The notes: generated by a model not told the origin, from the sequence alone. 64,000 nucleotides of DNA from an uncultured Roseicyclus sp. (GCA_947500415.1 CANMRT010000004.1:186001-250000), one strand, 5' to 3'; positions 1 through 8,803 are shown, counted from the stretch's first letter. Numbers and translations are program-made.

Positions 1-1
1 G

Positions 2-781
2 GATGCCGAAAGCGGATACACCGGCTTTGTCGCTACGGGGAATGTGGAGATCACTGACCCCGACACGCCCATTTCACAGCCGGCGAAGATGCCACAGATG
101 CCCACCTACCACCTGAAGAGGGCAGATGGCGGCGGCATAACATTGGTCAATATCGGCGTCGGCCCGTCGAACGCGAAAACAGCTACCGACCACATTGCCG
201 TTCTGCGGCCCCATGCTTGGCTGATGGTTGGCCATTGTGCGGGCCTGCGAAATTCGCAACAGCTTGGCGACTTTGTTTTGGCCCATGCCTACCTGCGCGA
301 AGACAAGGTGCTGGATGACGATCTGCCCGTTTGGGTGCCCGTCCCCGCGCTGGCCGAAATCCAGGTTGCGCTGGAGACGGCTGTTGCGGGCGTGACCGAG
401 TTGGAAGGTTTCGACCTGAAGCGGATCATGCGGACCGGCACGGTTGCGAGTTTTGACAACCGCAATTGGGAACTGCGCGACCAAACCGGCCCGGTTCAAC
501 GCCTGAGTCAATCGCGCGCAGTGGCCTTGGATATGGAAAGCGCCACAATTGCGGCCAATGGCTTCCGGTTCCGTGTCCCCTACGGCACGCTCTTGTGTGT
601 GTCCGACAAGCCGCTGCACGGCGAGCTGAAGTTGCCCGGGATGGCGTCTGATTTCTATAAAACGCAGGTCACACGGCACCTTTTGATCGGAATTCGCGCC
701 ATGGAACACCTGCGTGAGATGCCTTTGGAACGCCTTCACAGCCGGAAATTACGCTCATTTCAGGAGACTGCGTTCCTCTGA
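2..781 (+). CDS. amn: AMP nucleosidase, C-terminal part (5' end outside window)
   Basis: This is the C-terminal part of AMP nucleosidase, which hydrolyses AMP to adenine and ribose 5-phosphate in the cytoplasm. The frame is already open at base 2, so the start lies upstream of the window; the GTG at 44 is internal. The nucleoside-phosphorylase-like fold is recognisable from a glycine-rich strand (VNIGVGPSNAKT), the MVGHCAGLR segment and VALDMESATIAANGFR, which carries the Met-Glu pair that binds ribose in this superfamily. The C-terminal helix region (HLREMPLERLHSRKLRSF) matches what I recall of Amn. Family assignment is strong; the N-terminal Amn domain cannot be judged here. Confidence 0.9.
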   Translation, partial: DAESGYTGFVATGNVEITDPDTPISQPAKMPQMPTYHLKRADGGGITLVNIGVGPSNAKTATDHIAVLRPHAWLMVGHCAGLRNSQQLGDFVLAHAYLREDKVLDDDLPVWVPVPALAEIQVALETAVAGVTELEGFDLKRIMRTGTVASFDNRNWELRDQTGPVQRLSQSRAVALDMESATIAANGFRFRVPYGTLLCVSDKPLHGELKLPGMASDFYKTQVTRHLLIGIRAMEHLREMPLERLHSRKLRSFQETAFL

Positions 782-836
782 ACGGACAAAAATCGCCGAT
801 TGCCCATATTTTTCTGCCTAAAACGCACACGAAGCG

Positions 837-865
837 TTGTGTGGCCCCACAATATTCGGTTAGCT
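837..865 (+). promoter_or_regulatory. possible sigma-70 type promoter of the HU gene
   Basis: TTGTGT (837-842) and TTAGCT (860-865) are separated by 17 bases, about 55 bases upstream of the HU start. Both hexamers are poor matches to consensus, so this is only the best candidate in the 136-base gap between amn and the HU gene. Confidence 0.3.
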
Positions 866-917
866 TCGCGCCAACCGGCCCAAGGGCTCGGGGGATAGAC
901 AGCAGGAGAATAAGCAC

Positions 918-1208
918 ATGGCAACCAAACCCATGACCAAAACGCAACTCGTCGCCGCTCTGGCAGATGAGATGGGCGCAGACAAAAAAGCTGCAGGCGC
1001 AGCGCTGGACGCAGTGACCGCAGTTGTCACGAAAGAAGTCGCCAACGGCGGCGCAGTGACCCTTCCCGGCATCGGCAAGGTCTACTGCCGCGAGCGTCCT
1101 GAGCGCATGGTTCGCAACCCCGCCACGGGCGAGCAGATCAAGAAAGAGGCCGACAAGCAGGTGAAAGTCACCGTTGCGAAGGCACTCAAGGATTCCGTGA
1201 ACGGCTGA
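918..1208 (+). CDS. HU family DNA-binding protein
   Basis: A 96-residue HU/IHF-fold nucleoid protein that bends and compacts DNA as a dimer. The N-terminal helices (KTQLVAALADEMGADKKAAG) and the core GGAVTLPGIGKVYCRERPER followed by NPATGEQIKKEAD are the typical HU arrangement, with the RNPATGE arm that enters the minor groove. An AGGAG Shine-Dalgarno lies at 904-908, ten bases before the ATG. A hairpin terminator follows at 1231-1263, so the gene looks monocistronic. It is more HU-like than IHF-like, but the alpha/beta subclass cannot be decided by eye. Confidence 0.92.
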   Translation: MATKPMTKTQLVAALADEMGADKKAAGAALDAVTAVVTKEVANGGAVTLPGIGKVYCRERPERMVRNPATGEQIKKEADKQVKVTVAKALKDSVNG

Positions 1209-1230
1209 TTGCCGTCCACCTGAAGACATG

Positions 1231-1263
1231 AAAGGGTCGCGCTCGAAAGGGTGCGGCCCTTTT
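1231..1263 (+). terminator. Rho-independent terminator of the HU gene
   Basis: The stem AAAGGGTCGC (1231-1240) pairs with GCGGCCCTTT (1253-1262) over ten pairs, one of them G-U, and is followed by T residues. It separates the HU gene from the DMT transporter that starts at 1281. Confidence 0.7.
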
Positions 1264-1280
1264 GCTTGTGACGGGGACAG

Positions 1281-2153
1281 ATGATGGACGTGCGCGCGGT
1301 TCTGATGGGGCTGACCTTTGCCCTGATCTGGTCGTCCGCATTCACATCCGCCCGCATCATTGTTGAAGCCGCACCACCGCTTTACTCCCTCTCCGCCCGT
1401 TTCGCGATTTCAGGAGTGATCGGCATCGGCATCGCTTGGGCGCTTGGCCAACGCTTCAACCTGACGCGCAATCAATGGCGCGCTGTGGTGATTTTTGGGA
1501 TCTGCCAGAACGCGATATATCTGGGCCTGAATTTCGTAGCGATGCAGACAATCGAGGCCTCGCTTGCCGCGATCATCGCCTCAACCATGCCGCTTCTGGT
1601 GGCGCTCGCGAATTGGACGATCTTCAAGGAGCGTTTGCCCCTGATGGGAGTCGTGGGGATGGTTGCGGGTTTTGCGGGCGTGGCCCTGATCATGGCGCAA
1701 CGTTTTGACGGTGGCGCTGATCCTTATGGCATCATCTTGTGCCTGATCGGGGCGGTTGCCTTGGCTGCAGCTACGCTGACGGTCAAAAGCGCATCGAGCG
1801 ACGGGGGCAACCTGTTGATGATCGTAGGCCTGCAGATGATCGTAGGCTCCGCCGCTTTGCTTATTCCAGCCGTGGCGTTTGAGACGCTGACGGTCGACTG
1901 GACGACGCCTTTTATTGTGGCTTTTGTCTACACCACGCTCATGCCGGGCTTGGCCGCCACACTGATCTGGTTTCTGCTGGTCGGGCGCATTGGTCCGACC
2001 CGCGCGGCGACGTATCACTTCCTCAACCCGGTGTTCGGAGTCGCGATCGCCTTCCTGCTTTTGTCTGAGCAACTCAGCTGGATCGACGCCCTTGGCGTGG
2101 CGATCATCGCGGGTGGGATTCTTACGGTGCAGCGGGCGCGCATCAAGGCGTAG
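1281..2153 (+). CDS. DMT superfamily (EamA) transporter
   Basis: A 290-residue integral membrane protein with the two tandem EamA repeats (about residues 1-140 and 150-290) and roughly ten hydrophobic segments of drug/metabolite exporters. Typical features are the N-terminal GLTFALIWSSAFTSARI, LAAIIASTMPLLVALANW closing the first repeat, and AATYHFLNPVFGVAIAFLLL in the second. The substrate cannot be predicted; family members export amino acids, metabolites or drugs across the inner membrane. An ATG directly after the first one (1284) is an equally possible start. Confidence 0.88.
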   Translation: MMDVRAVLMGLTFALIWSSAFTSARIIVEAAPPLYSLSARFAISGVIGIGIAWALGQRFNLTRNQWRAVVIFGICQNAIYLGLNFVAMQTIEASLAAIIASTMPLLVALANWTIFKERLPLMGVVGMVAGFAGVALIMAQRFDGGADPYGIILCLIGAVALAAATLTVKSASSDGGNLLMIVGLQMIVGSAALLIPAVAFETLTVDWTTPFIVAFVYTTLMPGLAATLIWFLLVGRIGPTRAATYHFLNPVFGVAIAFLLLSEQLSWIDALGVAIIAGGILTVQRARIKA

Positions 2154-2222
2154 CGCAAAACCTTTGCGAGCCTCACAAACGTTTCAAGTGACATCGCGGC
2201 TGGCCCACGGCATCACGCAACT

Positions 2223-2936
2223 ATGGAATTCATCCTCGCATATGGTGCGGGCTTGCTGACGCTGATCAACCCTTGCGTGTTGCCGGTTCTGCCAATTGTT
2301 TTAGCGGGCTCGCTACAAAGCAGCCGCTACGGTCCTTTGGCTTTGGCGGGCGGAATGGGCCTGGCCTTTGTGACCCTCGGCTTCGGCATCATCGCGGCGG
2401 GCCATCTGGTTGGCCTGCGCGAAGAGACGGTCAGCACGGCTGGCGCGATCCTGATGATGGTGTTCGGGGCCGTTTTGATGGTGCCACAGCTATCGGCGCG
2501 CTTTGCCACCGCCACTGGCGGTCTGGCCGAACGCGCCGATGATGGGATGCGCTCGATGTCCACCGATGGCTGGCAGGGGCAGTTTCTTGGTGGCTTGCTG
2601 CTGGGTGCGGTGTGGAGCCCTTGTGTCGGCCCGGTTCTGGGCTCTGCCATTTCGCTGGCGTCTCAAGGCGAAGAGCTATTGCGCGCCTTCTTTATCATGG
2701 CGGCTTTCGCGCTCGGCATCGGCTCGGTCATTGTCGCACTTGGCTACGGCGCACGGGCCGCGTTGCAGAAGCGGATGGGCGCATTGCGCAAATTCGCCGC
2801 GTCCTCCCGCCCCATTCTGGGGGCCGTGTTTTTCCTTGTGGGTCTTGCGATCTATATGCGTTGGCATTTGATGGCCGAAATCTGGCTGCTGGATCGGATG
2901 CCCATCTGGCTGCAAGACCTGTCCGTTTCAATCTAA
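2223..2936 (+). CDS. CcdA/DsbD-like thiol-disulfide transmembrane protein
   Basis: A 237-residue membrane protein of the CcdA/DsbD family, which passes electrons from cytoplasmic thioredoxin to extracytoplasmic thiol proteins. About six hydrophobic segments are visible. The two conserved cysteines sit in LINPCVLPVLP (Cys18) and VWSPCVGPVLG (Cys134), the symmetrical proline-flanked CcdA motif. The next gene, 15 bases downstream, encodes an exported thioredoxin with a CxxC site that would be the natural acceptor. The physiological client (cytochrome c maturation or another thiol protein) cannot be read from sequence. Confidence 0.87.
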   Translation: MEFILAYGAGLLTLINPCVLPVLPIVLAGSLQSSRYGPLALAGGMGLAFVTLGFGIIAAGHLVGLREETVSTAGAILMMVFGAVLMVPQLSARFATATGGLAERADDGMRSMSTDGWQGQFLGGLLLGAVWSPCVGPVLGSAISLASQGEELLRAFFIMAAFALGIGSVIVALGYGARAALQKRMGALRKFAASSRPILGAVFFLVGLAIYMRWHLMAEIWLLDRMPIWLQDLSVSI

Positions 2937-2951
2937 TCTCGGAGTGACCCA

Positions 2952-3347
2952 ATGAACCGTCGAACACTTCTTGCCACCGCTGCGGCCCTGACCGTGGCCC
3001 CGTTTGCCGCGCAGGCCAACATGATCGACTACACGCCCGGCGCTGCCGAGCAAGCAATCAACGCCGGTGAAACGGTCATGCTCGATTTCGCGGCTGACTG
3101 GTGCTCCACCTGCCGCAGCCAGGAACGCACGATCAACGCGCTGATTGAGGCGAACCCCACCTACGGTGATGCGATCACGATCTACCGTGTGGATTGGGAC
3201 GACTATGGGCGCGGTGATCTTGCAACGCAGCTGAATATCCCACGTCGTTCCACGCTGGTCATGTTCCGGGGAGGAGCCGAGGTGGGCCGCATCGTGGCCG
3301 GCACGCGTGAAGCAGATATCCGGGCGCTGATGGACGCGGGCCTGTAG
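2952..3347 (+). CDS. exported thioredoxin-fold protein
   Basis: A 131-residue periplasmic thioredoxin-like protein. The N-terminus (MNRRTLLATAAALTVAPFAAQA) is a signal peptide with a twin arginine, possibly Tat-type. The active site is WCSTC (Cys51, Cys54) after the strand VMLDFAAD, and the cis-proline region is probably PRRSTLVMF, where arginine-serine precedes Thr in place of the usual cis-Pro context. It follows the CcdA-like gene closely, so it is probably co-transcribed and reduced by it. Downstream the strand changes. Confidence 0.86.
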   Translation: MNRRTLLATAAALTVAPFAAQANMIDYTPGAAEQAINAGETVMLDFAADWCSTCRSQERTINALIEANPTYGDAITIYRVDWDDYGRGDLATQLNIPRRSTLVMFRGGAEVGRIVAGTREADIRALMDAGL

Positions 3348-3353
3348 GACCGC

Positions 3354-4055
3354 CTAGGCCTCACCATCCGTAGTGGCGACAACGGCCAGATTATCGAGCG
3401 TCCAGGATACCCCGGCACCCGCCTCGGCACGCAGTTGAAGCGACAGCGTGTCGGAGGCATCTGTCGTTCGCAGCGAAATCGTGAGGCTGGTGAAGGCCTC
3501 CTCGGTCGCGCCGGGCAAGGCAGGCTCTGCCGGGCGCGGAGAGATTACCGCTTCCACGACGTTTATGTCGAAATCAGTGCCCTCTGCCCAAGTGCTGCGC
3601 ACGCCCGAGCCTTCCGTCGTCTCGGCCCGGTTGAGCGTCACGACTTCTTCACCATCGACCAAGATCGTGATCACATCTTGTGACGTCCATTCGCCGATCA
3701 GGTGCAGGTCAAACCGGATATCGACCGAATGCGTGTCCACCGGCAGTTGGAACGCGCGGGTGACTTCTTCGTCGACAAACGGACCAAGCACAGGACCAAG
3801 CCCTGCCAGACGGTCAGTTGTGTCCGCGGGGGCCCATCCATCTGAGCCAAAACTGAAGTCTTGGAAGGCAAGAAGGTCGTCCGAAGATGTCAGAGCAAAC
3901 AACCCACCCTGCTGGCGCGCGGGGTCCGGGTCGGCAGAGATACGAATGAACGCACTGAAGCAGAACAGCAGCACAATCACAGCCACCGTCAGCAGCATCC
4001 AGTCAATCGAGATGAGGGCACGTTGCGAGCGGCCCGGGTGAGCGTTCTGCCCCAT
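3354..4055 (-). CDS. uncharacterised single-pass membrane protein with beta-rich outer domain
   Basis: I do not recognise this 233-residue protein. It has one clear N-terminal membrane segment (about residues 17-37, MLLTVAVIVLLFCFSAF) and then a large acidic, beta-strand-rich region with alternating hydrophobic residues (VDIRFDLHLIGEW, VITILVDGEEVVTL, LTISLRTTDASDTLSLQL). This suggests a jelly-roll or carbohydrate-binding-like sandwich in the periplasm. It converges on the thioredoxin gene with six bases between stops and has no operon partner. Confidence 0.7.
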   Translation of the reverse strand: MGQNAHPGRSQRALISIDWMLLTVAVIVLLFCFSAFIRISADPDPARQQGGLFALTSSDDLLAFQDFSFGSDGWAPADTTDRLAGLGPVLGPFVDEEVTRAFQLPVDTHSVDIRFDLHLIGEWTSQDVITILVDGEEVVTLNRAETTEGSGVRSTWAEGTDFDINVVEAVISPRPAEPALPGATEEAFTSLTISLRTTDASDTLSLQLRAEAGAGVSWTLDNLAVVATTDGEA

Positions 4056-4216
4056 TAGACATCCAGTTTTCTAACCCCAGTGCTTCATCTCTTTTGTCGA
4101 AATGTGGCGGAAACAAGGCAGACCAAGGGCAGTTTTGCCACATTGTTCCACACCGGGCACCAATACGAAAAACACCCGGCAATTGGGCAGAATTTCGCTG
4201 AAAAGTGTATGAAGAC

Positions 4217-5305
4217 TTAACCGATAGTCCCGCGGTTTTCGCCGATTTGCCCACGATGCAGCAACATATGGTCGAGCAGAACGCAGGCCATCATGGCCTC
4301 GCCCACGGGCACCGCACGGATGCCGACGCAGGGGTCGTGCCGTCCTTTGGTCACAATCTCCGTCGCCTCACCGGTTTTCGTGATCGTGGCCCGTGGCGTC
4401 AGGATCGAGGACGTCGGCTTGACCGCGAATCGCACAATGACGTCTTGCCCGGTCGAGATGCCGCCAAGGATACCGCCCGCGTGATTGGACGAATATTCAG
4501 GCCCATTCGGCCCCATGTGGATCTCATCCGCATTGGCGCTACCGGTCAGGGCAGCGGTAGACATACCGTCCCCGATTTCCACACCTTTAACGGCGTTGAT
4601 GCTCATCATTGCGGCGGCCAGATCGGTATCGAGTTTGCCATATATCGGCGCACCAAGACCTGCGGGGACGCCGCTGGCGCGGACCTCGATCACCGCACCC
4701 ACGCTGTCGCCGGATTTGCGTAGCGCGTCGAGGTAGGTCGCCCAATCCTCAGCCGCCGCCGCATCGGGCGCCCAGAACGGATTGTTCTCAACCTCGGTCA
4801 AATCAATGTCCGACACGTGTCGGTCGCCCATCTGCACCATATACCCGGTGATCTTCATGTCCGGTGCCATCTGCGCCAGAGCCGCGCGGGCCACGCCACC
4901 GGCAGCCACCCGTGATGCCGTTTCACGGGCCGAGGACCGCCCGCCACCACGATAATCGCGGATGCCGTATTTCTGCCAATAGGTGATGTCGGCATGGCCG
5001 GGGCGGAATTTCTCGACGATGTCGCCGTAGTCCTTTGAGCGCTGATCGGTGTTGCGGATCATCAGCTGGATCGGCGTGCCGGTGCTTTGGCCTTCAAACA
5101 CGCCCGACAGGATCTCAACCGCATCCGGTTCGCGCCGTTGGGTCGTGTACTTGTTCTGACCGGGCTTACGGCGGTCGACCCAGTGCTGGATCGCCGAGGC
5201 CTCAATCGGCACACCCGGGGGGCAGCCATCGACCGTCGCGCCAAGCGCAGGGCCGTGGCTTTCGCCCCAAGTGGTGACGCGGAAAAGGTGACCGTAGGAA
5301 TTCAT
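4217..5305 (-). CDS. aroC: chorismate synthase
   Basis: A 362-residue chorismate synthase, the last step of the shikimate pathway (5-enolpyruvylshikimate 3-phosphate to chorismate, needing reduced FMN). Signatures visible are [18 protein letters not shown] at the N-terminus, [20 protein letters not shown] with the following [10 protein letters not shown], and [15 protein letters not shown]. The frame stays open upstream, but the family begins at MNSYGH, so I place the start at 5305 (an ATG two codons earlier at 5311 is possible). It is divergent from the thiamine uptake operon, and their control elements share the 220-base gap. Confidence 0.95.
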   Translation of the reverse strand: MNSYGHLFRVTTWGESHGPALGATVDGCPPGVPIEASAIQHWVDRRKPGQNKYTTQRREPDAVEILSGVFEGQSTGTPIQLMIRNTDQRSKDYGDIVEKFRPGHADITYWQKYGIRDYRGGGRSSARETASRVAAGGVARAALAQMAPDMKITGYMVQMGDRHVSDIDLTEVENNPFWAPDAAAAEDWATYLDALRKSGDSVGAVIEVRASGVPAGLGAPIYGKLDTDLAAAMMSINAVKGVEIGDGMSTAALTGSANADEIHMGPNGPEYSSNHAGGILGGISTGQDVIVRFAVKPTSSILTPRATITKTGEATEIVTKGRHDPCVGIRAVPVGEAMMACVLLDHMLLHRGQIGENRGTIG

Positions 5306-5340
5306 GCTCATACGCCACGAGTTACCTATGCCAAGTGGAA

Positions 5341-5369
5341 TGGACAAGCCCACAGCTTTGCCCTAGCTG
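5341..5369 (+). promoter_or_regulatory. candidate promoter of thiBPQ
   Basis: TGGACA (5341-5346) and TAGCTG (5364-5369) are spaced by 17 bases and end eight bases before the first base of the riboswitch P1 stem. This is the position expected for a transcript whose 5' end is the aptamer. The -10 is weak. Confidence 0.42.
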
Positions 5370-5376
5370 TTGTCTC

Positions 5377-5473
5377 ACCTCGGGGGGGCTCGTGCGTCTG
5401 ACGACACACTGGCCTGAGATTGCGAAAGCTGACCCGTTGAACCTGAACCGGTTAGAACCGGCGGAGGGAAGGT
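5377..5473 (+). promoter_or_regulatory. TPP riboswitch (THI element)
   Basis: The conserved TPP aptamer blocks are all present in order: CGGGG after the 5' strand of P1, CTGAGAT with the GACCC that follows it, TTGAACCTGAACCGG, and ACCGGCGGAGGGA. P1 can form between ACCT (5377-5380) and AGGT (5470-5473). It lies directly upstream of thiBPQ, so bound thiamine pyrophosphate would turn off uptake of the vitamin. The 3' flank has no clear terminator but a hairpin over the ribosome binding site. Confidence 0.95.
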
Positions 5474-5489
5474 TTACGGCTTTGCCAGA

Positions 5490-5523
5490 CTTCACTTCGC
5501 CCACAGTTATTGGAGGAGTGAAG
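5490..5523 (+). promoter_or_regulatory. hairpin sequestering the thiB ribosome binding site
   Basis: CTTCACTTC (5490-5498) can pair with GAGTGAAG plus the adjacent G (5515-5523), giving a nine-pair stem with one G-U pair. This buries the 3' part of the GGAGG Shine-Dalgarno (5512-5516) three bases before the thiB ATG. It sits 17 bases after the aptamer P1 stem and is the likely expression platform, pointing to translational control. The anti-sequester pairing partner is not obvious. Confidence 0.6.
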
Positions 5524-5525
5524 CC

Positions 5526-6518
5526 ATGAAGCTCACCACACCTATCATCGCTGCGGGATGTTCCGTTATCGCTGGGGCCGCTTTCGCGCAGACCCCGGTA
5601 TTGACGGTCTACACCTATGACAGCTTTGCATCCGAATGGGGCCCTGGCCCGCAAGTGGAGATTGCCTTTGAAGAAATCTGTGGGTGCGACCTGCAGTTTA
5701 CGGCGACGGGCGATGGGGCCGCCCTTTTGTCACGTCTCCGGCTTGAAGGGTCGCGGACCGACGCTGATATCGTCCTGGGCCTGGACACCAACCTGACCGC
5801 TGCCGCCGTTGAGGCGGGCATCATGACGGAACATGGCCTGACGCCTGAGGGGCTGACGCTACCAGTGACGTGGGACGATCCGCACTTCCTGCCCTTCGAC
5901 TGGGGCTATTTCGCCTTTGTTCACCGGGCGAATATGGAAGAGGTTCCGAGCAGCTTTGAAGCGCTCGCCGCCTCCCAAACGTCTATCGTGATTCAAGACC
6001 CCCGATCGTCGACCCCGGGCCTTGGCCTGCTGATGTGGGTGCAGAATGCCTATGGCGACCGCGCCGGTGAGATTTGGGAAGGGCTGGCCGACAACGTCGT
6101 CACCGTGACCCCCGGCTGGTCTGAGGCTTACGGCCTGTTCTTGGATGGAGAGGCCGACATGGTCCTGTCCTACACCACTTCCCCGGCCTATCACCTGATC
6201 GCGGAAGAGGATGACGGTTTTGGCGCCGCCGCTTTTGACGAGGGGCATTACATGCAGGTCGAGGTTGCGGGCATTGTCGCCACAACTGACGTGCCCGACC
6301 TAGCCGCACAATTCCTGGACTTCATGCTGAGCCCGGCATTTCAGGAGATCATCCCAACGACCAACTGGATGTATCCCTCCGCGCTTGAGGCGGATGCCCT
6401 GCCCGATGGGTTCGAGACGCTGACGCAGCCGTCCGAGGCTTTGATCTTCTCGGCTGAAGATGCAGCCGCTGTGCGGGAGGATGCGCTTAGCCTATGGCAA
6501 AACGCGCTCAGCCAGTAA
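5526..6518 (+). CDS. thiB: thiamine ABC transporter, substrate-binding protein
   Basis: A 330-residue periplasmic binding protein for thiamine and its phosphates. A signal peptide (residues 1 to about 21, cleaved near AFAQ) precedes LTVYTYDSFASEWGPGP, the typical ThiB opening. ADIVLGLDTNL and the YTTSPAYH segment match the family. It is the first gene of thiBPQ behind a TPP riboswitch and overlaps thiP by 25 bases, so the three are surely co-transcribed. No thiamine biosynthesis gene is in the window, so this part of the genome only shows salvage. Confidence 0.94.
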   Translation: MKLTTPIIAAGCSVIAGAAFAQTPVLTVYTYDSFASEWGPGPQVEIAFEEICGCDLQFTATGDGAALLSRLRLEGSRTDADIVLGLDTNLTAAAVEAGIMTEHGLTPEGLTLPVTWDDPHFLPFDWGYFAFVHRANMEEVPSSFEALAASQTSIVIQDPRSSTPGLGLLMWVQNAYGDRAGEIWEGLADNVVTVTPGWSEAYGLFLDGEADMVLSYTTSPAYHLIAEEDDGFGAAAFDEGHYMQVEVAGIVATTDVPDLAAQFLDFMLSPAFQEIIPTTNWMYPSALEADALPDGFETLTQPSEALIFSAEDAAAVREDALSLWQNALSQ

Positions 6519-8059
6519 CAGCACTCCAAGCAGCCGGCGGGACCTTGGCTCTGCTGGTTGTTCTGGTCATTCTCGGCCCCCTCGTCGCCGTTCTATGGCG
6601 GGCAGAAGGGCTGTCTGACCTGCGGCCTGCGGATTGGGCAGCCATTCGGTTTACGCTGATCCAAGCCGCCTTGTCTGCCGTCGTGTCCTGCCTTGCGGCC
6701 ATCCCGGTTGCGCGTGCGCTTGCACGGCGGCGCTTTTGGGGGCGGTCGACGTTTATCTCCTTGCTGGGAGCGCCATTCATCTTGCCAGTGATCGTTGCGG
6801 TCATGGGCCTGTTGGCGATCTTCGGGCGCTCGGGCTGGATTAACAGCGCACTCAACGGGATCGGCGCAGGCAACATCGAGATCTATGGTCTGTTCGGTGT
6901 TGTGCTGGCGCACGTATTCCTGAACCTGCCCCTGGCCACGCGATTACTGTTGCAGGGATGGCTTGCCATTCCGTCCGAGCGCATCCGGCTGGCCCGGTCG
7001 CTCAACTTCCGCGAAAGGGACATGCGGCGGCATTTCGAGATGCCATTGCTTGCCGCGACCCTTCCCGGTGCGTTGCTGGTGATCTTTCTGATCTGCACCA
7101 CCAGCTTTGCCGTAGCCCTGATCCTTGGCGGCGGGCCTGCCGCCACGACTGTTGAGCTGGCCATCTATCAGGCGTTTCGTTTTGATTTCGACTTGGGGCG
7201 CGCTGCCTACTTGGGTCTCGTGCAGGTTGCTATCTGTGTCGCCGCCGGCCTGTTGGCATGGCGGTTTGCCCGTGTGTCGCAGTTCGGTGGTGGATTGGAT
7301 CGGCCTGCGATGCGCTGGCCCGATGATTCCACGCGCGCGCGCGTCACCGATCGTGCCGTTCTTGTTGCCGCTGGTCTGTTTCTTTTGATGCCTTTGCTGG
7401 CCGTATCGGCGCAAGGCGTCGGTGCGATCACGGGGCTTCCGCTCTCTACCTGGGAGGCCGCGTTGCGGTCGGTCGTATTGGCGTTGGCTTCAACCGCATT
7501 GGCGGTGGGTCTGGCTCTGCCAATTGCCCTTCTGATCGCCGGGCACGCCGCCCGTGCGGGGCTGGAGGGGGTCGGCTTGCTTTCCATCGCTGTCTCGCCC
7601 CTTGTGGTGGGCACCGGTCTGTTCATCATCGTCTTCCCGATTGCGGACCCTGTCGCGCTGTCACTGCCCATCACCGGGCTTGTGAACGCGCTTGTGGCCC
7701 TACCCTTCCTGCTTCGCGCGCTTGTCCCGGCCGCTGCCGCAGCGGAAGCCTCCCAAGGGCGCCTAGCGGATGCACTTGGCATGAGAGGCACCGCGCGCCT
7801 GCGCCACGCAATCCTTCCGCGCTTGCGCCGCCCGCTTGGGTTTGGGGCTGGATTGGCGGCTGCATTCTCGATGGGGGATTTGGGCGTTATCGCCTTGTTC
7901 TCCGCCCCGGGGCAGGAGACTTTGCCACTGGAGATGTATCGCCTGTTCGGATCCTACCGAACCAATGACGCCCAAGGCGCCGCGGTGGTGCTGATGGCAC
8001 TGTCGCTTGGGCTGTTCTGGCTGTTTGATCGTGGGGGGCGTGTGAATGCTGCGGCTTGA
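6494..8059 (+). CDS. thiP: thiamine ABC transporter, permease
   Basis: A 521-residue inner-membrane permease formed from two fused binding-protein-dependent transport domains (about residues 50-250 and 300-515), each with about six hydrophobic segments. The EAA-type loops that contact the ATPase are visible in both halves (around RIRLARSLNFRERDMRRHF and AEASQGRLADALGMRGTARL). Length and two-domain layout fit ThiP. It starts inside thiB (25-base overlap) and overlaps thiQ by 14 bases. Confidence 0.94.
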   Translation: MAKRAQPVTALQAAGGTLALLVVLVILGPLVAVLWRAEGLSDLRPADWAAIRFTLIQAALSAVVSCLAAIPVARALARRRFWGRSTFISLLGAPFILPVIVAVMGLLAIFGRSGWINSALNGIGAGNIEIYGLFGVVLAHVFLNLPLATRLLLQGWLAIPSERIRLARSLNFRERDMRRHFEMPLLAATLPGALLVIFLICTTSFAVALILGGGPAATTVELAIYQAFRFDFDLGRAAYLGLVQVAICVAAGLLAWRFARVSQFGGGLDRPAMRWPDDSTRARVTDRAVLVAAGLFLLMPLLAVSAQGVGAITGLPLSTWEAALRSVVLALASTALAVGLALPIALLIAGHAARAGLEGVGLLSIAVSPLVVGTGLFIIVFPIADPVALSLPITGLVNALVALPFLLRALVPAAAAAEASQGRLADALGMRGTARLRHAILPRLRRPLGFGAGLAAAFSMGDLGVIALFSAPGQETLPLEMYRLFGSYRTNDAQGAAVVLMALSLGLFWLFDRGGRVNAAA

Positions 8060-8735
8060 AGACGTCACCGTTCGCCAAGGCGAATTCACTCTGTCACTGA
8101 CGCTAGATGTGCCGAAAGGTGCGCGCGTGGCCTTGATGGGAGAGTCGGGCTCGGGCAAGTCGACGCTGTTATCTCTGATTGCAGGCTTCACATGGCCCGA
8201 TGAAGGGTCGGTATGGATCGACGGCGCAGATGTCAGCCGGGCGACCGTGGCCAAGCACCCGATGTCGATCCTGTTCCAGGACGGCAATTTGTTTCCGCAC
8301 CTGTCCGTCTTCCAAAACGTGGCGCTGGGGATCGAGCCGAGTTTGAAGTTGCATTGGGAAGACCAAGCGCGCGTTTCCGAAGCACTGGAGAAGGTGGGCC
8401 TTCAGGGGTTTGAAAGGCGCAAACCGGCGGAGCTTTCGGGCGGGCAGCAAAGCCGCGTGGCCCTTGCCCGGATGCTATTGCAGGACCGTCCGCTGGTGCT
8501 GCTGGACGAGCCGTTCGCAGCCCTCGATCCTGGATTGCGGCGCGGAATGCTGGAGCTTGTGGCGACGCTGTGTTCCGAGACGGGGCAGACGCTTGTAATG
8601 GCAAGCCATGACCTTCGCGATGCGACGCGGCTGTGCGATCACTTGGTCCTTCTGGACGGTGGCGCGGTGGTTCTGAATACGCCGCTGGCGAAGGCGATTG
8701 CGGACGAACCTGCGGTCCTCAAGCCCTGGCTCTGA
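8046..8735 (+). CDS. thiQ: thiamine ABC transporter, ATP-binding protein
   Basis: A 229-residue ABC ATPase that energises ThiBP. It has Walker A GESGSGKST (residues 32-40), Q-loop LFQDGNLFPHLSV, signature LSGGQQSRVALARML, Walker B VLLDEPFAALDP and the H-loop ASHDLRDATRL. The short length without a C-terminal regulatory domain is usual for ThiQ. It is the last gene of the operon and is followed by a strong hairpin terminator. Confidence 0.94.
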   Translation: MLRLEDVTVRQGEFTLSLTLDVPKGARVALMGESGSGKSTLLSLIAGFTWPDEGSVWIDGADVSRATVAKHPMSILFQDGNLFPHLSVFQNVALGIEPSLKLHWEDQARVSEALEKVGLQGFERRKPAELSGGQQSRVALARMLLQDRPLVLLDEPFAALDPGLRRGMLELVATLCSETGQTLVMASHDLRDATRLCDHLVLLDGGAVVLNTPLAKAIADEPAVLKPWL

Positions 8736-8751
8736 CACATCTCTGAAACGA

Positions 8752-8780
8752 AAAACGCGCCCGACGATGGGGCGCGTTTT
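8752..8780. terminator. bidirectional terminator between thiQ and petC
   Basis: AAAACGCGCCC (8752-8762) pairs perfectly with GGGCGCGTTTT (8770-8780) around a seven-base loop. A tract on the left and T tract on the right make it usable from both strands, which fits its place between the convergent thiBPQ and petABC operons. Confidence 0.85.
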
Positions 8781-8803
8781 CCAATCTTGTCATGTAGACC
8801 CGA

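Noticed and set aside
4205-4723. 172-codon plus-strand frame opposite the 3' part of aroC
   Set aside because: It is an antisense mirror of chorismate synthase without start context or domain.
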